This document shows, piece by piece, positions 30,385 through 40,324 of a stretch of DNA of 64,000 nt. Each line of letters opens with the position of its first letter. The stretch's first letter is position 1. The position numbers and the translations under genes were made by a program. The notes below the pieces were generated by a model that searched no databases, was not told where the DNA came from, and saw only the letters and a program-made list of their open reading frames with translations. Source of the DNA: CAVZGO01 sp963774935 (lineage in GTDB: Bacteria; Chloroflexota; Anaerolineae; Anaerolineales; UBA4823); the NCBI GenBank assembly GCA_963774935.1, contig CAVZGO010000001.1, forward strand, positions 434,001 to 498,000, read 5' to 3'.

Positions 30385-30902
30385 TCCTGATGGATATCCA
30401 GATGCCGGTTTGCGATGGACTTTCCGCCACACGGTTGATATCGGCTGAGTTGCCAGAGATCAAGATCGTCATGCTCACCATGTCTGGTGATGATGATGAC
30501 CTGTTTGAAGCGATCAGGAGCGGAGCGTGCGGATACCTGCTCAAGACGGAGGATACCGAAGTTTTCTTCAGCAGGCTGATGGAGATCGAGCAAGGTGAGC
30601 CGCCTCTTTCGTCGGGGCTCGCCGCCAGGATTTTGCGCTTGTTCAACCTCAGCGAGATAGGTCAGCCGGGAGGTCAAAACCAGGCCGGCGGTGACATGCA
30701 TTCGAATAAAGATCTTTACACCCGAGAGATGGAGGTTCTGACGCTCGTCGCGGAGGGTTTGACCTACAAAGAAGTTGGCAGAGAGCTTCATCTTTCCGAA
30801 CGCACGATAAAATATCACATGGGTGAAATTGTTTCACGATTGCACCTGGAAAACCGTGTCCAGGTGATTATGTATGCCCGGAGGACTGGATTATTGAAAT
30901 AA
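30241..30902 (+). CDS. NarL/FixJ response regulator, one frameshift
   Basis: Begins at GTG 30241 (VKILLVDDHPLFLDGLKNLL) after AGGAGGG. A one-base shift near 30335 leads to the second frame with the phospho-acceptor Asp in EVILMDIQMPVCDG, the KT switch region (YLLKTEDTEVFF), and a C-terminal LuxR helix-turn-helix (LYTREMEVLTLVAEGLTYKE, LSERTIKYHMGEIVSRL). Partner of the kinase just upstream; a strong terminator follows. Confidence 0.88.
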
Positions 30903-30979
30903 TGGTCTAAAATCCACCTGGTAAGAGTTTACCGCTAATTCGGGCGGCAGAGCGGTAATGCACTGCCTTTGGTGTTCTG

Positions 30980-31012
30980 AAGTACAGTCTCTCGAAAATA
31001 GAGACTGTACTT
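30980..31012 (+). terminator. Intrinsic terminator after the two-component operon
   Basis: A perfect 13-bp stem (AAGTACAGTCTCT and complement) with a 7-base loop, followed by a run of seven T. Textbook Rho-independent terminator. Confidence 0.93.
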
Positions 31013-31114
31013 TTTTTGTACGCGAAGGACCTAGCCAGGAAGCGGATAGTGCGCGAACATATAGATACATCCACAATAAGTTTCCTACGGAGAGCAAACC
31101 GGAAAGCAATTACT

Positions 31115-31462
31115 ATGAAAAAAGTTGTTCTTTACGGAAAATCCCTGCTGATCTCCTCGATCGGCGCCAGCCTGGAAGACTGCCCGGACCTGGAGGCGCT
31201 TCCGGATAAATCCCTGCGGGTCAGATGTGCAGCAGCAGATTGGGAGATTCAACCGTACCGGTCATATTTGATTGGCAGCAACCCAGCCCGATTTTTCCAT
31301 TGCTCTATGGAAGGAGCATCCCGGGCTTCTGGTGATCGGCGTCGACCTGATGAGTGGTAAGTCACTGATGCTCTCCAGCCAGCCAGCGCGTGCTTAACAA
31401 CTGAAGATTTAGTGCAGTTGCTACGGAATAAACCCACCAAGGATAGGTCTGATGCTGACTGA
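31115..31462 (+). pseudogene. Degraded small receiver-like protein
   Basis: Starts with KKVVLYGKSLLISSIGASLE, the opening of a short Chloroflexota protein family that resembles a response-regulator receiver fold without a clear phosphorylation site. The sense then jumps frame at least three times in about 350 bases: VIFDWQQPSPIFPLLYG, GLLVIGVDLMSGKSLMLSSQ, TTEDLVQLLRNKPTKD. It overlaps the start of the MgtC gene. That density of shifts in one gene suggests decay. Confidence 0.6.
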
Positions 31463-31940
31463 AGCAGAAATTACTGTCCTTTTCCGAACACTCCTCGCTG
31501 CCCTACTTGGCTTAGCCATTGGTTGGGAGCGGAGGGCTGTTGGAGCACCGGTTCGTGGGCGGATCATCACCTTGACTACGATGACCTCCGCGGCGGTCAC
31601 CGCGGTAGGCGTCGAGATTTACACCACTCAAGCCTCCCGTATTGTGGCCGGAATTGTGACGGGCATTGGGTTCCTGGGTGCAGGAGTAATCATGCGCTCT
31701 TCCACAGGAGAGGTGCGCGGCCAGGCAACAGCAGCCGCTCTATGGGCGATGAGTTGTATCGGCATCATCGTTGTAACTCGGGCATGCGATTCTTGGCGTC
31801 ATTCTCACGCTTACGGTTTATTTGATCATTGCCTGGGATGCATGGCCGATCTGACACGATTGAATCAGCGCCTGAATAAACGAAAAACGAAGGATGTGGA
31901 GAGCCAACAAACGAATGAGACAGATAAGCCAGATGAGTAA
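31452..31940 (+). CDS. MgtC/SapB family membrane protein
   Basis: 162 residues, four to five helices, with LLAALLGLAIGWERRAVGAP and IVTGIGFLGAGVIMRSS, the MgtC hallmarks. From about 31784 to 31852 the family-like sequence (HAILGVILTLTVYLIIAWDA) is in another frame, after which the first frame resumes sensibly (DLTRLNQRLNKRK). Two compensating one-base changes are implied. MgtC proteins modulate membrane ATPase activity and growth at low magnesium. Confidence 0.85.
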   Translation: MLTEAEITVLFRTLLAALLGLAIGWERRAVGAPVRGRIITLTTMTSAAVTAVGVEIYTTQASRIVAGIVTGIGFLGAGVIMRSSTGEVRGQATAAALWAMSCIGIIVVTRACDSWRHSHAYGLFDHCLGCMADLTRLNQRLNKRKTKDVESQQTNETDKPDE

Positions 31941-31952
31941 GGAGAAAATCAA

Positions 31953-34356
31953 ATGAACAACCAGGATCGTTTCCAAAGGGAAATTCTCCCCGTTCCCGAC
32001 ATTCCGCATGTTGGATTGACAACGTACGATGCCAAGGATCCGGATACCAGGTATCCGCCGATCGAGCCGCTGCGACCACCAGCAGTGCCCCAACGTGCTC
32101 ATCATCCTGCTGGATGACTTGGGCTTTGGCGCACCCAGCGTATTTGGTGGTCCCTGCTATACACCTACCGCCGAGCGGCTGGCGGCGAACGGGCTGAAAT
32201 ATACCCGTTTTCACACCTGTGCCATGTGCGCTCCCACCCGCCAGGCCCTGCTGACCGGGCGCAATCATCATACGGTTGGCATGGCCTGCATTCCCGAAAT
32301 GGCCACTTCCGCCCCCGGCTATAGCTCAATTCGTCCCAACACCTGTGCACCGCTAGCCAAGACCCTCAAGCTGAACGGCTACGCCACGGCGCAGTTCGGC
32401 AAGTGCCACGAAGTGCCGTTGTGGCAGACCAGCCCGATGGGTCCCTTCGATCAATGGCCAACTGGTAGCGGGTTTGAGTACTTTTACGGTTTCATTGGCG
32501 GTGAAACCAACCAGTATTACCCAGCCCTCTACGAAGGCACCCGGCCGATTGAGCCGGAAAAACTCCCCGAGGAAGGCTACCACTTCACCGAAGATATGAC
32601 CGACAAGGCCATCAACTGGGTGCGCCAGCAGAAAGCGCTGATGCCCGACAAGCCTTTCTTTATCTACTTTGCTCCTGGTGCGACGCACGCCCCGCACCAC
32701 GTCCCGCCTGAGTGGTCTGACAAGTACAGGGGCAAGTTCGACCAGGGCTGGGATAAATTGCGCGAGGAGACCTTCGCCCGCCAGAAACAGCTGGGCGTGA
32801 TCCCGCCCGAAGCCGAGCTGACCAAACGCCACGTTGAGATCCCTGCCTGGGACGATGTTCCCCTCCCTATGCAGCCCATATTGGCCCGGCAGATGGAAGT
32901 CTATGCTGGCTTCCTCGAACATACCGACTACCACGTCGGTCGTCTGATCGATGCGCTGGAAGATCTGGAGATCCTCGACGACACCCTGATTTACTATATC
33001 ACCGGCGACAACGGCGCCAGCGCCGAGGGTTCTTTGCAAGGCTCGCTCAACGAAATGATTACAATGAATACGACCGACCAGACCCTGGCTCTTCTGCAAT
33101 CCTATTTGACGCCTGGATACCTTGCCGAACACATCGACGAATTTGGCACACCCAAGGCGTTCAACATCTATGCGGTCGGCTGGGCGCATGCCATGGATAC
33201 GCCCTACCAGTGGACCAAGCAGGTGGCCAGCCACTGGGGCGGCACCCGCAATGGCACAGTTGTCCACTGGCCAAACGGTATTAAGGCGGAAGGAGAAATC
33301 CGTAACCAGTTCCATCATGTGATCGATGTGGCGCCGACTATCCTGGAAGCCGCCAGGCTACCTCATCCGGTAATGGTCAACGGCGTTCAGCAAAAGCCTC
33401 TTGAAGGGGTCAGTATGGCCTATTCGTTCGATAACGCCCAGGCTGCCGAGCGCCACGAGACCCAATACTTTGAGATGTATGTTAACCGCGGCATCTACCA
33501 CAAGGGCTGGACGGCGGTCACCAAGCATAGCACGCCTTGGCCTACACCAGGCGGGCTCAATTTACCAGCCTATGACAATGACAAGTGGGAGCTGTACGCA
33601 CCCGAGGACTGGACGCAGGCGCGTGATCTCGCCAAGGAGATGCAGAGCCAGCCGGAGCTGGCACACAAGCTGCAAGCGCTGCAGCGTTTGTTCCTGATCG
33701 AAGCTGCCAAATACAACGTGCTGCCATTGGACGACCGCCGCCCCGAGCGCTTCAACGCCGAGCTGGCCGGCAGGCCGACGTTGATCCGGGGCAAGTCGCA
33801 GCTGCTATTCAGCGGAATGGGACGCCTCGGTGAAAACGTAGTTCTCAATACCAAGAACAAATCCTATGCAGTAACGGCCGAAGTCGTGCTCCCCGAGGGA
33901 AGTGTCAATGGGGTCATCATCGCCATTGGCGGCGGAGCTGGCGGCTGGTCGTTGTACGCCAGAGATGGGCGGCTCAAGTATTGCTACAACTGGTTGGGCA
34001 TACAACGCTACTACGCTGAATCCGGCTCGGCGCTGTCGGTGGGGGTACACCAGGTGCGTATGGAGTTCGCCTATGACGGCGGCGGGCTGGGCAGAGGCGG
34101 CGGAGTCACGCTCTACCTGGACGGTAAGCAGCTCGGAGATGGGCGCGTCGAATATACCCAGCCGATGATATTCAGTGTCGATGAGACCATGGACATCGGC
34201 TGTGAATATGGCACGATGGTGGCTGAAGACTACACCGCCAGCACCAGCAAGTTCAACGGCAAGATCAACTGGGTCCAGCTCGACCAGGGCGTGGATGACC
34301 ACGATCACCTGATCAGCCCGGAGGAACGCTTGCATCTGGCGATGAGTCGGCAGTAG
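31953..34356 (+). CDS. Arylsulfatase, one frameshift near the 5' end
   Basis: Type I sulfatase (alkaline phosphatase superfamily). The start is taken as ATG 31953 after AAGGAG. The frame shifts near 32085 and continues PNVLIILLDDLGFGAPSVFG with metal ligands Asp-Asp. The formylglycine motif is CAPTRQALLTGR within HTCAMCAPTR. Further active-site stretches are GKCHEVP and YYITGDNGASAEGS. The C-terminal about 150 residues form a beta domain (GGGLGRGGGVTLYLDG). Cys needs conversion to formylglycine by FGE or anSME, neither visible here. A remnant of a second copy lies downstream. Confidence 0.92.
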
Positions 34357-34413
34357 AGTTGGCATCGGTTTTCCAAAGAGTATTTAGATTAGACAAGGAG
34401 GCTAGAAAACGAA

Positions 34414-34851
34414 ATGGATAAGATACACGCTCATGCTACCAGAGAGATTGAGGCGCCACCCGAGAAAGTCTACGCTGTGTTGGCAGACTATAACGAAAGC
34501 CATCCCGCCATATTGCCGAAGCAAGTCTTCAGCGACCTGGTTATAGAACAGGGCGGCATTGGAGCTGGCACGGTCGTGCGGGTTACAATGTCTGCACCGG
34601 GTACAAAACAGGAACTCCACGTAACGGTAAGCGAACCAGAGCCAGGTCGGGTCCTGATTGAGAGTGGATCAGGTATGATCACTACCTTCACAGTCGATCC
34701 AGTGGATGCGGGCAGAAGTAGCCAGGTGACCATTGCTACAGAAGTGACACCTAGCCCTGGCCTGCAAGGGTGGATCGAGAGGCTGGTTACCCCGGGACTG
34801 CTCTGGGATGAGCTGCACCTGCTCGCGAAGTATGTTGAGGAAAAATCTTGA
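34414..34851 (+). CDS. SRPBCC (START/polyketide-cyclase-like) family protein
   Basis: 145 residues, beginning IHAHATREIEAPPEKVYAVL and ending with a typical long C-terminal helix (GWIERLVTPGLLWDELHLLA). Helix-grip fold that binds hydrophobic ligands. Preceded by an AAGGAGG site. Likely transcribed with the arylsulfatase; terminator follows. Confidence 0.85.
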   Translation: MDKIHAHATREIEAPPEKVYAVLADYNESHPAILPKQVFSDLVIEQGGIGAGTVVRVTMSAPGTKQELHVTVSEPEPGRVLIESGSGMITTFTVDPVDAGRSSQVTIATEVTPSPGLQGWIERLVTPGLLWDELHLLAKYVEEKS

Positions 34852-34859
34852 ACACAGAT

Positions 34860-34893
34860 GTGAATTCTTGGTGGGGAGTCTCCCAGAATTCAC
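34860..34893 (+). terminator. Hairpin after the SRPBCC gene
   Basis: Arms GTGAATTCT and AGAATTCAC with an inner GGGA/TCCC pair. The T tract is short, so termination is likely but not certain. Confidence 0.55.
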
Positions 34894-34958
34894 AGGTCCG
34901 GATTGATTGAGGAGACTGTGATGCTCTAACTCCGAACAGGCCAAGAAAACAATTCTGC

Positions 34959-35163
34959 TGGTTGGGCAAACAACGGTAGTATACCGAATCCGACGCGGCG
35001 CTGCCGGAAGGCAAACATCAGGTGCTCTGGGAGTTCGCCAATGATGGCGGCGGGCTGGGTAGAGGCGGAGGGGTCACGCTCTACCTGGACGGTAACCAGA
35101 TTGGCGAGGGGCGCGTTGAGTATACGCAGCCGGTTCCAGCAAATTCAACGGCAAGATCGCTTA
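34959..35163 (+). pseudogene. Remnant of a second arylsulfatase C-terminal domain
   Basis: In one frame (with an in-frame TAG near the start) this reads YTESDAALPEGKHQVLWEFA, then NDGGGLGRGGGVTLYLDGNQ, then IGEGRVEYTQP. It parallels residues near the end of the intact sulfatase. It then skips about 35 residues and ends SKFNGKIA. So it is a duplicated, partly deleted copy. Confidence 0.82.
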
Positions 35164-35183
35164 GATAAAACAAGGAGCTTGAT

Positions 35184-36826
35184 ATGGATAAGAAATGGAA
35201 TTTCCTGATGGTTCTTGCCCTGTTAGCGATACTGGTATGCGGGAGCGCCCGCCCAGCGCAGGCGCAGACGGGCATTTTGGATGTGTTCCCAAGGGACGGA
35301 ACCGTGGGCACTGAGTTGATCCTGACCGGCTCGGATTTCGGATGGAAGCAGGGGGAGGTCCTGATTGGCGCGGGAGAAATGCAAGGTGCTGACCTGGAGC
35401 GATACCGAAATCAGGTGCGAGGTCTTCAAGCCTCAACGCCCAGACGAATATCTCGTCACCGTTTTGCCTCAGGGGGACAAGAAGCCTGCTGCGCCAATGA
35501 CGCTTTCCTACTTCTATATGAGACGGCCCCATATTACTCCAGGGGTTTTAGTTCGTGACGGGGATATCGCCACGGTCGTAGGGAAGTTCTTTGGCTATAA
35601 GAAAGGTGAGGTCCATCTGGCGTATCGCGACGGCGGGATTGAGACAGAGAGCTTGAAGGTCCTGGATTGGAGCATGCACTCCATCCGCTTTGAGTTGCCT
35701 GGCGATCTGACCGGGGGGTTCGCCCTGGTCGTCCGCAACGAGGTTGGACAGGGTGTCGCGTTGTTAGACCTGCAAGATGGTCAGGGTCTGTTAGGGGATG
35801 TCCCGAATCCACCGGGCTATGGTGATGAAGAGGCTGGTGCGAATTCCAGCGGGGTCTATTACAAAGGCAAGTTCTACACCTTCTCCGTTGAGGAGGATAT
35901 TTGTGGCAGGATGATAACTGGAATATAAAAGTTCGGATCTTCAATCCAGCAATCGGGCAGTTCGACGACCTCAGTCCAAAAATTCCGAAGGGTAAAACTT
36001 CAGGCACGCCCGTGCCAATCGTGATCGAGGACGATTTATGGGTGTTCTATGTAGCGCCTCCGGGGACGTTCAATTCAGCAAACTATATCTATTACCAAAG
36101 GTTCAACTACAATACGAGCACGAACACCAGGCACGTGGATTGGCGGAGAAGGCCAAATCCCGGATTATAAGACACACGAGGAGTGTGAGCCTGGGGTGGT
36201 CTACGACCCGGTCCACAAACGGATTGTAGTCTACCGGGAATACCAAGACAAGATCCACTGGTCCTACAGCGAAGATAAAGGGGTAAGCTGGCACCATATG
36301 GGACAGGTCAATGCAGCCGGCGGAGGATATTCCATTCCCAATCATGGGCCCAGCGCGATTTACTATTATCACCCCACCCACGGAACAACGGCCCTGGTGT
36401 CGTTCATCGACGCGGCAGGCACGGGTTGGGTGGTGATGGTTTCGACGGTGGATGAAACCAGAAGGGGGTGGTCCTCAACAATGGTTACGATTGGTGGGGC
36501 CGGCCTTTCCTGGTGGATCTGACGCGTGGCTCGGGGAGATGAATTTCGCGGTGCTCTATATGGATCACAGCGAGTGGGCTCCTTATGTGTTTGAGTTACA
36601 CGGTATATGGCACACAGCATACCAGGCGGTGAAGTTTCCAGAACTGGATGGGGGCGCGAAATACATGTTCGCATGGGCTCCGAACGCGGCGATCAACTAC
36701 CTGCCGAACAGCAGCGGCGGAACTGATCGCCATCTCTATCTCTTCTACGGTTGTGACTTCTCGGCGTCCTATGGGAATTGGGAATATGCCCACTGGGAGT
36801 TGTACGATATGGGAACCCGACCTTAA
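35184..36826 (+). CDS. Secreted IPT/TIG-domain protein, broken by at least four frameshifts
   Basis: Begins with a signal peptide (FLMVLALLAILVCG, AQAQ cleavage region) and an IPT/TIG domain (GILDVFPRDGTVGTELILTG). Coding sense moves through four more frames: VLTWSDTEIRCEVFKPQRPD; IKVRIFNPAIGQFDDLSPKI; YREYQDKIHWSYSEDKGVSW (Asp-box-like, sialidase-type propeller flavour); HLYLFYGCDFSASYGNWEYA. A complete protein would be about 545 residues, exported. Whether it is truly inactive depends on whether the shifts are real. Confidence 0.6.
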
Positions 36827-37362
36827 CGGCTAGCTGGCCGGTAACCTGCAAAAGGGCTCCCTGGGTAGGATGGATTGGTGGGCAAGCCAAACCGAATACC
36901 CAGGGGACCTCACTGGAGAAATAGGCAAAATGTACAATCATTCACGAAGGCGTAGAAGATGATGGGTGTACCAGTGGCCATTTGTCTTGATCCATGCGCT
37001 CATGGCTATCTGGTGCGTCATCCGTTTGCCGAATAAAAAAAAGAGCAGATCGTCAGGCCAGCGATTTAGCAAAAAAAAGTAAGTCGTGGATATCGATGGG
37101 CAGATATATTATCCCAATGTATTTACGTCAATGATCGTGTTAAGGCCATGGTGCTGCAATGGAACAGCCTCCCCAGGCGGTAATATTCGATCTGTGCAGT
37201 CAAGAACTGATTGATGTTACCAGCAGAAAGCTCACGCCAGGCATGTTCCATGAGCTCTAGTAGTGTTGTTGTCGATGATTAAATCTTGGACGAATTGCCA
37301 GGACAAAATCTGGTGACCTGCAGATAACACAACTCAGTAACGATTCATGGCGCTTGGAGTTG
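36827..37362. other. Gene-poor stretch left of the integrative element
   Basis: About 535 bases without a convincing gene. The only coherent frame is a 42-codon one on the minus strand (37123-37251, EHAWRELSAGNINQFLTAQI, then EYYRLGRLFH), which could be a remnant of something larger. I do not recognise it. Confidence 0.4.
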
Positions 37363-37434
37363 TGAGCGTGGAGGGACTCGAACCCGCAACCAATGGCTTA
37401 AAAGGCCACTGCTCTGCCATTGAGCTACACGCCC
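37363..37434 (-). tRNA. tRNA-Lys(TTT), element-end copy
   Basis: A 72-base cloverleaf: 7-bp acceptor (GGGCGTG with CACGCTC), D stem GCTC/GAGC, anticodon stem GTGGC/GCCAT with loop CTTTTAA (anticodon TTT), T stem with one C-T mismatch, discriminator A, no encoded CCA. Identical to the copy at 45870. Its 5' flank is element DNA and shows no good promoter, so it may not be expressed. Confidence 0.9.
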
Positions 37435-37528
37435 GTGCGTTACTCGGTTAAATACTCCTAAATCTGGTCAATACGTCATGTTAACCCCCACATATGGGCT
37501 TATTTCTTCATATTTGGGAGATTATACA

Positions 37529-38452
37529 ATGACTAAAACACGGACAGACCAATGGACTATAGAGCTTAATTTACATCTGGAATCGTGGCTTGAGGCGTTT
37601 CTCGTTGATAGAAGGGCTCAAAACTTAGCCAGTGGCACTTTATATTTCTATCGAGCAAAAATAAAGGTTTTACTTGCGTTCTGCGATACACAGGCGATAA
37701 CACGCATTGACCAGTTAAACACGGTGGAAATCAGGAATTATCTATTATGGCTAAAGGATAAAGGTCATAATCCTGGCGGGGTTCATGCGTGTTATCGAGT
37801 GCTTAAGACATTCCTGTTATGGTTTGAGAATGAAACCGATAATCCGGTTAGCATTGGCAAGGTTAAACCACCAAGAATTGACATTGAACCACTAGAACCA
37901 CTGAGTTTAGATAATTTTGACAAGCTGCTTGCTATGTGTAAAGGTGATTATCACGGTATTCGTGATAGAGCTATCCTATTATCGCTCTTGGATACTGGCT
38001 GTCGTGCATCTGAATTTTGCGCCATTAACCTAGAAGATGTCAACCAGATAAACGGGGCTGTGGTGATTAGGCGTGGTAAAGGCGGTAAACCGAGGTCTGT
38101 ATTTTTTGGCAAAATAACGAGAAAAGCAGTAAGGGATTATTTGAAGGTTAGAAGGGGTAATAACCCTGGTCTGTGGCTCACGGAACAAGGGGAGCGTTTA
38201 ACCTATTGGGGGCTTGAGGGCATGGTAAAACGGCGTTCTAAGCAAGCGGGGATAGATGCGCCATCCTTACATTCTTTTAGGCGTACATTTGCGCTAAATA
38301 TGCTTAGGGCTGGGGCTGATGTGTATTCGATTCAATCGCTCATGGGTCATTCTGATTTGCAGGTTCTCCGGCGTTACCTGAAGCAAGTTGACTCTGATTT
38401 ACAAGAGGCTCACGCGCGGTTTAGTCCAGTGGATAGGTTACGCAAAAACTAG
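37529..38452 (+). CDS. Tyrosine recombinase (integrase 1)
   Basis: Phage-integrase/XerC-like protein of 307 residues from ATG 37529 (GGGAG site upstream; an upstream in-frame ATG at 37478 has none). N-terminal SAM-like DNA-binding domain, then catalytic residues Arg in LLDTGCRASEF, HxxR in SLHSFRRTFA, His in SLMGHSD and the nucleophile Tyr in VLRRYLKQ. It lies next to the left tRNA repeat, the usual place for the integrase that acts there. Confidence 0.93.
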   Translation: MTKTRTDQWTIELNLHLESWLEAFLVDRRAQNLASGTLYFYRAKIKVLLAFCDTQAITRIDQLNTVEIRNYLLWLKDKGHNPGGVHACYRVLKTFLLWFENETDNPVSIGKVKPPRIDIEPLEPLSLDNFDKLLAMCKGDYHGIRDRAILLSLLDTGCRASEFCAINLEDVNQINGAVVIRRGKGGKPRSVFFGKITRKAVRDYLKVRRGNNPGLWLTEQGERLTYWGLEGMVKRRSKQAGIDAPSLHSFRRTFALNMLRAGADVYSIQSLMGHSDLQVLRRYLKQVDSDLQEAHARFSPVDRLRKN

Positions 38453-38505
38453 AAATTAGACGATTAAATACTTGCATTAAAAGCCAATTTGTAGTATCAT
38501 TACGA

Positions 38506-38573
38506 CATTGCAATGATATTGCAACTATTCCGCAATAAAATGCGGTGCGGCGCTTCAGGAAAAGCGCCGCACC
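38506..38573. promoter_or_regulatory. Operator-like palindromes and a 12-bp hairpin
   Basis: CATTGCAATG (38506-38515) is followed by TATTGC-N9-GCAATA (38517-38537), close to the sequence in front of the host Fur-family gene at 46604. Then comes a perfect hairpin GGTGCGGCGCTT/AAGCGCCGCACC (38544-38573) just upstream of the next gene. No T tract follows, so it may act as an mRNA structure or operator rather than a terminator. Confidence 0.5.
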
Positions 38574-38594
38574 AATAGCGAAGGGAAATTTGTA

Positions 38595-38973
38595 ATGTCT
38601 AATTATAACAAACCAATTCTGATATACGCCGGTGGGCGTGTGGTGGGTTCTGTCAGGGGAAAAACTTTTACCAAAAAAATCAAGGAATCTGGTTTCCTAA
38701 AAACACCTTTTTCTATCGCTTATTCAATTGATAGTCTTAGACCAAGCGAAAAAGGCAGGCGCTAAAATCCTTGAATGCATTGATGAAAGTGGCTTCAAAT
38801 ATACGACGTCCATCGAGACAATATACCGATATGGTTTTGAAATAAATAGGGGATACGGTTTGCAGCTCGCCTTACCCATTGAGCGATGGGATATATCGCG
38901 GGATGAACAACAAAATAAATCCCTTTTGTCAAATAATAAATACCCGAATGAGCAATATTCATTAGGGCTTTAG
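38595..38973 (+). CDS. Hypothetical element protein, one frameshift
   Basis: Starts SNYNKPILIYAGGRVVGSVR at ATG 38595. The frame shifts near 38735 and continues DQAKKAGAKILECIDESGFK, then TSIETIYRYGFEINRGYGLQ, ending at 38973 (about 126 residues). Soluble, basic N-terminal half. I do not recognise the family. Confidence 0.6.
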
Positions 38974-39237
38974 TTGGTCAAACAATGCACTTAGGCAAGC
39001 CTAGTCTAAGTGCTACATAGTAAAACCCATCAAAACTCCGGCTGATAACCGTAGACGCAAGGCAAGCCTTTCACGTGGTGCGCATAGTTCGTGACAATAA
39101 TATGTCACTAACATATAACCATAAATTTCAATATTCTCATAACATTAGACCAGATAGTACAAATTCTGGCAAACGTTAAGACACCCTTTGCGGCTCGTTT
39201 CCCTAACGCTGAGTGAAGCGCAAGACCAGCAGCGGTT

Positions 39238-39502
39238 TTCCCCTTGGGGAATATAAAGCAGGAAACATTTGAGCGGGGATTGCGTTATCGCTTTTCCCCC
39301 CTTGATGGGGGGATTGCGCCTATACGCCAAAAAAACACATTCTCTAAAATGAGATAATTAAAAATAAATATATGAGTTCGAGCTTGCGAAGCAAGCGAGA
39401 GGCGAACCTGCGCTAGCAGGTGAGCCCAAGGGACACTTAATAAGAGCCTTCACTTCTCGCTTCGCTCGAAAGTGAAGGCATGGGCTTGCTATCGCAAGCC
39501 CA
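39238..39502. repeat. Array of six hairpins in a gene-free region
   Basis: In 38974-39528 there is no gene, but six inverted repeats lie in 265 bases: TTCCCCTTGGGGAA (39238), a C6/G6 hairpin (39296-39312), CTTGC-GAA-GCAAG (39383), CCTGC-GCTA-GCAGG (39407), GCCTTCACTT/AAGTGAAGGC (39446-39479) and TGGGCTTGC-TATC-GCAAGCCCA (39481-39502). Such density suits an origin of replication or transfer, or a structured leader of the operon starting at 39529. Confidence 0.7.
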
Positions 39503-39528
39503 TATTCAAAAGAAAGAGAGGCTTATTA

Positions 39529-39630
39529 ATGAGATACAGAAAAGGCACGGGGCGTACACCTTTGGATGGTGAGCCTACAAAAGACTCAAGTATCGCGCAG
39601 GACGCGATGGGTTTATCTGGATGGGCTTAG
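39529..39630 (+). CDS. Small element protein, 33 residues
   Basis: ATG 39529 after AGAGAGG; reads RYRKGTGRTPLDGEPTKDSS and ends at TAG 39630, overlapping the next ATG (39621) by 10 bases. Spacing and overlap suggest a coupled start of the unknown operon. Not recognised. Confidence 0.5.
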   Translation: MRYRKGTGRTPLDGEPTKDSSIAQDAMGLSGWA

Positions 39631-39860
39631 GGATATTCACACAAGCCTTTAAAGATGTTTTCAAGCCTGAGTTTGTGGACAAATCGCCATTACTCGATTC
39701 TCTAGATGCACTTGATTTTGTCCTGGGCGATGGTCTTTTTTACCTTGAAGCTGGCGGCTTTGAGGTTGGCTTTAGTGATGTCTACCACGCGATTTTACGC
39801 GGTGTTGGTGGTAATTGGTTAAATCCGATGACTGAAAGGAAAGGAGTGATTAAGAGATGA
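39621..39860 (+). CDS. Hypothetical element protein, 79 residues
   Basis: GLGIFTQAFKDVFKPEFVDK then SPLLDSLDALDFVLGDGLFY. Small, with hydrophobic patches but no clear membrane helix. Its stop overlaps the next start (ATGA at 39857). Not recognised. Confidence 0.65.
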   Translation: MGLGIFTQAFKDVFKPEFVDKSPLLDSLDALDFVLGDGLFYLEAGGFEVGFSDVYHAILRGVGGNWLNPMTERKGVIKR

Positions 39861-40288
39861 CTACGGATATGGATAGCCTTGATGATTTGACTATTGGTGA
39901 GGTCTTTCGCGGTTCTGATGAACAAACGGTTACTGAGTTCTACCAGGGCTTAAGGGCTTTGGTGGATAGAACCAAAAATAGAACGCGTCAAGAACAATAT
40001 CAGGCTGAACAGGCTCAAGCTGAGGCATACTATAAGAAGGTATTGGGCGATGGGGTAGGCGTGCAAGCGGTTTCTTATGCTCGCGAACAAACCAGGGCTC
40101 GTTATCCTGGCTTTAGAAGCGGTGTTACCGAAAACGAGTACCAAGAAGCACAAAGTAAGTCTGCCATGCGTCAGGCTGAGCAAGGAGATTTACTTGAAAG
40201 CTATAGGAATGAGGTTGATGCTTGCGATGGTCTTGATGACAAACTTGAAGTACGGCGCAAGTATCGCCAATTAGGTTTGGATTTGTAG
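39857..40288 (+). CDS. Hypothetical element protein, 143 residues
   Basis: Acidic N terminus, a Gln/Glu/Ala-rich helical middle (QEQYQAEQAQAEAYYKKVLG), C-terminal helices ending VRRKYRQLGLDL. Soluble, possibly structural or regulatory. Translationally coupled to its upstream neighbour. Not recognised. Confidence 0.68.
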   Translation: MTTDMDSLDDLTIGEVFRGSDEQTVTEFYQGLRALVDRTKNRTRQEQYQAEQAQAEAYYKKVLGDGVGVQAVSYAREQTRARYPGFRSGVTENEYQEAQSKSAMRQAEQGDLLESYRNEVDACDGLDDKLEVRRKYRQLGLDL

Positions 40289-40324
40289 AAAGGGCGAGGT
40301 GTAAAGTGGAGTTGAATTTAAACG

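Noticed and set aside
38544..38573. Intrinsic terminator of integrase 1
   Set aside because: The stem is excellent but no T tract follows and it is right in front of the next gene; listed as a regulatory hairpin instead.
39238..39502. CRISPR array
   Set aside because: The inverted repeats differ from one another and there are no regularly spaced identical direct repeats or cas genes.
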